From NCBI GenBank assembly GCA_020696345.1, contig JAEHCK010000024.1, forward strand, positions 1 to 44,986: DNA of 44,986 nucleotides, written 5' to 3'. The notes beneath the pieces are model-generated. The model searched no databases, was not told the DNA's origin, and saw nothing but the letters and a program-made list of their open reading frames with translations. This stretch comes from Thermoplasmata archaeon. GTDB taxonomy: Archaea > Thermoplasmatota > Penumbrarchaeia > JAEHCK01. Within the stretch, counting starts at the first letter, position 1. Each line of letters opens with the position of its first letter. The position numbers were made by a program, and so were the translations under genes. This document shows, piece after piece, positions 39,768-44,986 of the stretch.

Positions 39768-41426
39768 TTACTCGACATGTCTCGCCATGAATACAACTAG
39801 ATCCTCTATTGGTATTTCCATTCTCACCCTATCCTGGTCTGGTCTACCGGGGCTCTTAAGTGCACAATTAAAATGGATCTGGCATTTTGGGCAAGCGGTG
39901 ATTAGTTTGTCTGAACCCGTAGCTTTAGCCTCTTCAAGTCTTTCTTTTTGAAGCAGCTCATTGGATTTACTACAGTTAAGGAATAAGCTCTGACCACAAC
40001 AGTTTCCCTTGTCTTTAATATGTTCCATCTCATTGATCTTAACTCCACCCACGGACTTTAGAAGATCTCTTGGCGTGTTGTATATACCCAGGTACTTACC
40101 CAATCGGCACGGGTCGTGGAACGTTATCGTCTCGGCTCCGTCTCTGAAGGTAAGTTTTTTATCGTCTATTAAATCAAGAAGATATTCACTTATATGGAAA
40201 TATTCTAAATCTTGTTCTCCATAGAACCTTTTGTAATCATTTTCAAAGGTCATCAACCCCTCAGGGCACAGAAATACAACAGTCTTCGCACCAGTTTCTT
40301 TGATAGCTTTCAGATTATTCTTTCCTAATTCTTTTCCTTTTGCCTCGTCTCCACTCCATATTTGATCGTGACCACAACATACCTCTTTTGGAGATACAAC
40401 CGGAACCACTCCTCCTCGGTTCAATAATTTGACTGCCGCTTGAGCAATATTTGCCATTCCTAGATCTAATTCCCTATATACCGTATCCATCAAGGATAGG
40501 CACCCTGTAAAGAGATACACATCTCCTTTTTCTGCAATCTTAAGATCATCCGTTACCCAATCGGATTTGCAATTATTTTCTGATAGTGCTTTCAAATTTG
40601 CTGACCGCATAAGTAATCCATCCTGGCAACGCCGAGGTTCAATTCCACCAGCACAAGCTACATTACGTAAACGTCTAACGAAATCAGAGAAGAATACTTC
40701 ATAGGGACACATTCTCGAGCATATCTCGCAGGTCAGGCATTTCCAGAGATCGTCATTCGCCTCTGTCCCTATATTGATCCCCTCGCCCTCCTGCGCTTTG
40801 ACCACGAGCAGCCGAGGAGCAAAAGAGGGATCGATCTTCGCCATCGGACATACACTTGTACATTTGCCGCATTCCACACAATCATAAACTCCAGTCGCAT
40901 CTATAATTTCGTTTATGCTTTCCAGTTTATCTGCGGTGTGGTCGGTCTCCACACGTTTTATTGGTCCCAAAGTGCGAAGCTCCTTCACAAATTCGGTCAT
41001 TAATTCTGAGAAATGCTTTCCCTCCGACGCGCTCACCCATTCCAATCGAAATCTTTTTTTGTCTATTCCGATCTTACCCAATAATTCAAAAAGGATGTTT
41101 GCCCTTCTCTCAGTATACTCGTTGCCTGATACGTAATGACAATCTCCAGGATGACAGCCTGTGACCATCACACCGTCAATGCCACCCTCAAAACATCTGA
41201 GAACCAGACTAGGTTCTATTCTACCAGAACAGTTCACTCGTATTAACCTAACATTAGACGGGTACTGGAATCTTGAAATACCAGCCAAATCCGCACCAGC
41301 ATAAGAACACCAATTACAACAAAATACGATTATGCGTGGGTCGAATTCATTTCCCCTGGCTTGAGTATCAGTGTCCATCTCAACGACCTCTTCAGTATTG
41401 GCTCTTGTCACTACCGCTTCAGACAT
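39768..41426 (-). CDS. MvhD-HdrC/HdrD fusion, iron-sulfur electron-transfer subunit
   Basis: A 552-residue fusion. The N-terminal 150 residues are an MvhD/FrhD-type [2Fe-2S] domain (VFCCNWCSYAGADLAG, NCSGR, TGCHPGDCHY). Then come two [4Fe-4S] motifs as in HdrC (CVECGKCTSVCP and CLTCEICSRMCP), and two CCG domains as in HdrD/GlpC: the first ends with FLCPEG and lacks the final Cys of CxxC, the second is complete (DPCRLG, NCCGQS, ACPKC). It would accept electrons from HdrA flavin and pass them to a disulfide or quinone-like acceptor. The ATG at 41426 overlaps the hdrA stop by eight bases and follows GGGGG. Confidence 0.9.
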   Translation of the reverse strand: MSEAVVTRANTEEVVEMDTDTQARGNEFDPRIIVFCCNWCSYAGADLAGISRFQYPSNVRLIRVNCSGRIEPSLVLRCFEGGIDGVMVTGCHPGDCHYVSGNEYTERRANILFELLGKIGIDKKRFRLEWVSASEGKHFSELMTEFVKELRTLGPIKRVETDHTADKLESINEIIDATGVYDCVECGKCTSVCPMAKIDPSFAPRLLVVKAQEGEGINIGTEANDDLWKCLTCEICSRMCPYEVFFSDFVRRLRNVACAGGIEPRRCQDGLLMRSANLKALSENNCKSDWVTDDLKIAEKGDVYLFTGCLSLMDTVYRELDLGMANIAQAAVKLLNRGGVVPVVSPKEVCCGHDQIWSGDEAKGKELGKNNLKAIKETGAKTVVFLCPEGLMTFENDYKRFYGEQDLEYFHISEYLLDLIDDKKLTFRDGAETITFHDPCRLGKYLGIYNTPRDLLKSVGGVKINEMEHIKDKGNCCGQSLFLNCSKSNELLQKERLEEAKATGSDKLITACPKCQIHFNCALKSPGRPDQDRVRMEIPIEDLVVFMARHVE

Positions 41427-43161
41427 TGATGGATTCCCCCTTACGATCAATATTAATAAGTGTGTTGATCATCGCATTCAAGTGCTTGCTATGGAAGCAA
41501 TTCATATGTATGGAATGGGTCCAGCATGTAGCACAGCATGTCCCACAGCCCTGGCATAATATATCGTTTACCTTCACATGACGACCGTTTTCATCCTCTA
41601 CCATCTCTAACGCATCATTTGGACAAACATCAATGCACCGACCACATCCCCTGCAGGTCTCAGCATCAACGCTTGCCATTGGATGTAGAGTTATATACTC
41701 TTTACCAAGTTGGATAGCTGCTCTGGAAGCAGCGCCTTGACCCTGCGCGATACATTTCGAAACCAATGCAGGCTCACGGCAACAGCCGCATAAATATATG
41801 CCTTTTTTTTGGCTATCCATAGGATATATTTTAGGATTTTTTTCCAGGAGAAATTTGTCTGAATCTAATGGAATCTTCAAAACTTTAGATATTTCAATAG
41901 TTCCCTCATGGGATACCATAGGTGTAGTTAGAATTAATAAATCAGGTGAAAAAGAAATTACTTCCACTGCTTTCCCAAAGGTTCCAGATACTGTTAGATC
42001 GATACCTTCTAGTTTGACTTCAGGTTTTTTATTTAACTGATAATAATGGAATTGTATACCAGCATCCCACGCTTTATTATAGAACTGTTCCCCTAACAGA
42101 CCTGCAACGAAGATATCCCTGTGTAGAATTGAAATTTTAACATTGGGGAACATTTCTTTAATTTTTAATGCATTTTTTATTGCAGTTACACAACAGATCT
42201 TTGAACAATATGGGACATCTTCACCTCGGGCGCCCACGCACTGAATAAACACCACTTCTTTTGGTTCCAGGAATTCTTCGTTTTTAAAACGCTTCTCCAG
42301 CTCTATTTCGGTCAAGATCCTCGGATCATCACCATAATGATAATGCCCTACAGGTTTTGCCTCAACCGCACCAGTTGCTAATATTATTGCACCAACAGTG
42401 CGTTCTAAAGGTATATCCTTATTAACTTCTTCATTTTCAGGTTTTTCATCGATCCGCTTAAGTTTAACTTTGAATCTACCTACGCTACCCTCGACAAAAA
42501 ATAGTGTAGTGGAAGTCATAACTTCTATTCCTTTCTCATTTTTTAGGGAATCAATAAGTGAACACAATACATCAGCACTTTTCATACCAGTTGGGAAAAG
42601 TGTATCTGTGTATCGTAAAAGACCACCAAGCTCGGACTCTTTCTCGACGAGGAGTACCTGATGTCCTTGACGTGCGGCGCTTATTGCAGCGGTGATGCCT
42701 GATACACCACCGCCTACCACTAAAAGTTTCGATGAAACGGCAATAGATGAGGCATACTGTGGCTCAAGAAATTTAGCTTTGGCGATTCCCATGAGCATTA
42801 GCTCTTTTGCTTTTCGCATCGCGCCCTCTTTATCATTAAGGTGAACCCAACTGCACTGTTCTCTTAGGTTAACCATTTCAAGAAGGTAAGGGTTAAGACC
42901 TGCGTCTTGACATATAAAGGAGAACTGTTTCTCTTGGTTACGCGGTGTACATGCCCCCACCACCACACGATCTAGGTTGAACTTTTTAATAGCATCGCGT
43001 ATGGCTGCTAAACCTTCATTGGAACAAAGATACTTACCATATTCTACCCATTCGATATCCGGAAGTGGTTTCAGCTCCTCGGCTAACTGTAGAACATCAA
43101 TGGTGCGTCCAATATTCGTCCCGCATTGACATATAAAAACACCGATGCGCCTGCCGTTCAT
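41419..43161 (-). CDS. hdrA: HdrA-type flavin and iron-sulfur subunit
   Basis: A 580-residue HdrA-like protein. N-terminal domain GVFICQCGTNIGRTIDV with GACTPRNQEKQFSFICQDAG (about 1-130), FAD Rossmann motif VVGGGVSGITAAISAARQGH (about 148), FIQCVGARG and CSKICC, and a C-terminal double cluster domain CRGCGRCIDVCP and CQGCGTCCATCW. HdrA-type proteins bifurcate or confurcate electrons at FAD. It starts behind GAGGTGG and overlaps the upstream gene by four bases. The lack of the second Pro in CCATCW is a small deviation. Confidence 0.92.
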   Translation of the reverse strand: MNGRRIGVFICQCGTNIGRTIDVLQLAEELKPLPDIEWVEYGKYLCSNEGLAAIRDAIKKFNLDRVVVGACTPRNQEKQFSFICQDAGLNPYLLEMVNLREQCSWVHLNDKEGAMRKAKELMLMGIAKAKFLEPQYASSIAVSSKLLVVGGGVSGITAAISAARQGHQVLLVEKESELGGLLRYTDTLFPTGMKSADVLCSLIDSLKNEKGIEVMTSTTLFFVEGSVGRFKVKLKRIDEKPENEEVNKDIPLERTVGAIILATGAVEAKPVGHYHYGDDPRILTEIELEKRFKNEEFLEPKEVVFIQCVGARGEDVPYCSKICCVTAIKNALKIKEMFPNVKISILHRDIFVAGLLGEQFYNKAWDAGIQFHYYQLNKKPEVKLEGIDLTVSGTFGKAVEVISFSPDLLILTTPMVSHEGTIEISKVLKIPLDSDKFLLEKNPKIYPMDSQKKGIYLCGCCREPALVSKCIAQGQGAASRAAIQLGKEYITLHPMASVDAETCRGCGRCIDVCPNDALEMVEDENGRHVKVNDILCQGCGTCCATCWTHSIHMNCFHSKHLNAMINTLINIDRKGESINV

Positions 43162-44513
43162 ACCACCACCTCATCTTTTTCCAATTCTTTTTCCAATCCT
43201 TTTTTCATTTGATTCATGATCTCCAGTGCTTTTGCAGATGCACTTGAGGCATCCATAATTGAGGCTGTAATATCTTTTGGTCTAAGACAGCAACCTGCCA
43301 GAAATATCCCCTCACGTGTGCTTGAGGTCGGCTCAAGCAACGGGTCTTTGGATTGAAAGAATCCCCAATCGTCGAGTTTTATCCCGAGCTTGGCTGCCAG
43401 TCCCACAGTACCCGCGGGTGGAATAAGTGCTGTAGAAAGAACCACGAGGTCAAATTTATCTTTTTTTCTTTCTTCCCCACCCGTTTCATCAAAAACTACG
43501 CTTATTCGTCCATCATCGCTCCTCTCAATTCTCTCAACAGTTGCCCGATGGTAATCTACACCATAATCGGTTTTACTTCTCTCCACATAATGTTCGAAAT
43601 TTTTTCCAAAGGTGCGGAAATCACGGTAGAAAATGGTGGTACTTATGTTTGGATAGCTCTCACGGATCAGTATTGCCTGTTTTGTTGCATGTGAGCAGCA
43701 AATTCCGCTGCAGTACTCATGGACCTCCCCCCTGGAACCCACACAGAGGAGGAATGCAATATCTTTAATTTCATCTATTTTACCGTATGGTCCGGTGAGC
43801 ATTAGTTGCCCTTCAGTGGGACCAGTTGGACATAACAATCTTTCAAGTTCAAACGCCGTTAAAACCCCTGGGATCTTTCCGTACTTGTACTTTTTCAGTT
43901 CAAAGGGCCTATATACATCAGCACCAATGGCTACTACGATGGTTTGAACATTGATTTTTAAGAATTGATCCATCTGGGTGAAATCCACAGCATCGCGCGG
44001 GCATTTTTTTTTGCATGCACCACATTTACCTTCGCTAAGGTGCTTACAATGGTCAGGGTCGATCACCGCAACCCGTGGGACTGCTTGTGCGTAAGGTATG
44101 TAAATTGCTTTTCTATCACATAACTCATCATTGATGGGATCGGGAACCGTTGTAGGACAATGCTCTATACATATCCCACATCCTGTACATTTCTTTTCAT
44201 CGATATATCTTGCCTTTTTTAGCAGAGTAACCTCAAAATTACCTTCCGAACCACTAACACTTTCTACCTCAGATAAAGTATGAAGCTCAATATTATCTCG
44301 ATTCATGCACTCAGACATTTTTGGGGCAAGCAGACATATGGAGCAGTCGTTTGTTGGGAATGTTTTATCAAGAAGCGCCATTTTGCCGCCAATTGAAGCT
44401 TCTCGTTCCACTAAATGTACATTAACACCGTTTTTTGCCAGATCTAAGGCTACCCTTATCCCAGTGATACCGCTACCAATAACTAATGTATTCATATTCT
44501 CAGCATGTTCCAT
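43158..44513 (-). CDS. HdrA/QmoA-like flavoprotein
   Basis: A 451-residue second HdrA-like protein, shorter than usual HdrA and of QmoA-like size. FAD motif VIGSGITGIRVALDLAKNGV, the HdrA-specific cluster segment TNDCSICLLAPKMSECMN, clusters CTGCGICIEHCP and CGACKKKCP, then CVGSRG and CSGICCSHA. It lacks a C-terminal ferredoxin domain. The start is uncertain: ATG at 44513 or six codons on (MNTLVIGSG). A TATA-like TTAAATATAT on the minus strand at 44564-44573 fits a start near 44540. First gene of the three-gene operon. Confidence 0.9.
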   Translation of the reverse strand: MEHAENMNTLVIGSGITGIRVALDLAKNGVNVHLVEREASIGGKMALLDKTFPTNDCSICLLAPKMSECMNRDNIELHTLSEVESVSGSEGNFEVTLLKKARYIDEKKCTGCGICIEHCPTTVPDPINDELCDRKAIYIPYAQAVPRVAVIDPDHCKHLSEGKCGACKKKCPRDAVDFTQMDQFLKINVQTIVVAIGADVYRPFELKKYKYGKIPGVLTAFELERLLCPTGPTEGQLMLTGPYGKIDEIKDIAFLLCVGSRGEVHEYCSGICCSHATKQAILIRESYPNISTTIFYRDFRTFGKNFEHYVERSKTDYGVDYHRATVERIERSDDGRISVVFDETGGEERKKDKFDLVVLSTALIPPAGTVGLAAKLGIKLDDWGFFQSKDPLLEPTSSTREGIFLAGCCLRPKDITASIMDASSASAKALEIMNQMKKGLEKELEKDEVVV

Positions 44514-44563
44514 GTAATTAAATATTAATTATTCTCCAATTGTTAATATTTGTTTATTCACAG

Positions 44564-44573
44564 ATATATTTAA
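44564..44573 (-). promoter_or_regulatory. TATA-like box of the hdr operon
   Basis: TTAAATATAT on the minus strand, about 50 bases from the first start codon; predicts transcription from about 44540. Confidence 0.4.
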
Positions 44574-44645
44574 TGTCATGTTACATATATATACTTTAAT
44601 AACCATGAAATGTAACGCTTCATGAAGAAACACCAAGGAACCATT

Positions 44646-44807
44646 CTATATGTTACAACACTTCAAAGCTTTTTTTAACATTATATCTGAAACTTCCTTA
44701 TTTTTTATCCATTTGGATTTCAGGGCACCTATCATATTCTGTCCGAATTTTCCACTTATAACTATCTCAACGCCCTCATCTAACACTACTTTGTTAGTTG
44801 AAAGATT
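44646..44807 (-). pseudogene. NifX-family C-terminal remnant
   Basis: A minus-strand frame without start codon reads VVLDEGVEIVISGKFGQNMI then GALKSKWIKNKEVSDI; it aligns with DEKVELVISGKFGENMIGAL of the NifX gene at 34732-35037. The N-terminal half is lost; a stop codon precedes the homologous part at 44808-44810, and a 14-base tandem repeat and group II intron follow. It is a decayed duplicate. Confidence 0.8.
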
Positions 44808-44812
44808 TTAAT

Positions 44813-44846
44813 GAATTGTGGATGGAGAATTGTGAATGGTGAATTA
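44813..44846. repeat. 14-base tandem repeat
   Basis: GAATTGTGGATGGA (44813-44826) is followed by GAATTGTGAATGGT (44827-44840) and a partial GAATTA. It separates the NifX remnant from the group II intron end. Confidence 0.6.
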
Positions 44847-44986
44847 GGGTAGAGTAGGGCAGTGGGCTTACGTCCACCACCCCCTCATCAAACCGTACAT
44901 GTGGTTTTCCCCCATACGGCTTTCCGATAACCTTCTTTCTTGCGCTTTCAATTCGTATGACCAATACCTAATGTTCCCTGTCAATA
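44845..44986 (-). mobile_element. Group II intron, 3' end (domains V and VI), runs off window
   Basis: On the minus strand, positions 44923 to 44890 form a 34-base domain V: AAAGCCGTATG stem with the catalytic AGC, the GAAA-type tetraloop and ACATGTACGGTTT closing. It is followed by GATGAGG and a domain VI hairpin (GGGGTGGTGG pairs with CCCACTGCCC including G-U pairs), and CTACTCTAC at the likely 3' splice end (about 44845-44853). Most of the intron, including any reverse transcriptase, lies beyond the right edge; the frame reading RYWSYELKAQERRLSES runs through domain V but is not identified. Confidence 0.82.

Overview
This window reads as chromosomal DNA of an anaerobic, AT-rich archaeon. 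Supporting signs are TATA-type promoters with short or absent leaders, strong Shine-Dalgarno sites inside operons, an HTH-10 (Bat-type) regulator, an ADP-forming acetyl-CoA synthetase, DUF1638, DUF134 and DUF5320 proteins, an A-type flavoprotein, and HdrA/MvhD/HdrD-type electron-transfer proteins. The mix fits a methanogen, methane/alkane-oxidising (ANME-like) or related Halobacteriota lineage, but no mcr, rRNA or other lineage marker is present, so this is inference. Most genes lie on the minus strand. No tRNA, rRNA or CRISPR array was seen.

Left part (1-14 kb): an HxlR regulator diverges from class I hybrid cluster protein (hcp); then trmO, a UPF0175/DUF3368 toxin-antitoxin pair, a twice-frameshifted exported protein, and a complete nikK-M-L-Q-O type nickel/cobalt ECF transporter behind five metal-regulator-like half-sites. 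Next come a methyltransferase, a thioredoxin-like protein, Cys-rich mini-proteins, FprA flavoprotein and heme catalase. With hcp they form an O2/NO/peroxide defence zone. A GC-rich structured element lies downstream of catalase, and three copies of a 19-bp palindrome with an exact 36-bp period lie upstream of it.

Middle (14-29 kb): a 50-aa coiled-coil protein coupled to a CooC-type nickel-insertion ATPase, an aminotransferase and DUF1638; then a long metallocluster-assembly operon (Mrp/NBP35 ATPase, three NifX/MTH1175-type proteins, two MinD ATPases with inserted ferredoxin domains, DUF364, a NifU/IscU-type scaffold, a Gly/Arg-rich zinc ribbon). Its core matches the bacterial orange-protein (ORP, Mo-Cu cluster) operon, but with an Fe-S scaffold and a putative metal-chelation protein added. 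An HTH-10 regulator, two radical SAM proteins, a ZIP transporter and a 10-TM metal exporter follow.

Right part (29-45 kb): a very AT-rich operon encodes a CoA-transferase-GNAT fusion, an ADP-forming acyl-CoA synthetase and a Pta-N-like P-loop protein. Then come a NifX protein with two half-permeases, a DUF89 phosphatase, DUF5320, DUF134, an AbrB protein, a PiT transporter, and a three-gene flavin/Fe-S electron-transfer operon (HdrA-like, HdrA, MvhD-HdrC/D fusion). The right edge holds a NifX remnant and the 3' end (domains V and VI) of a group II intron.

Most notable signals: the ORP-like operon with its extra parts; an intergenic repeat at 22987 and 39386 whose hairpin shows a compensatory base-pair change; the GC-rich interleaved-stem element at 12275-12427; the palindrome array at 14107-14197; and the operator cluster at 5526-5637.
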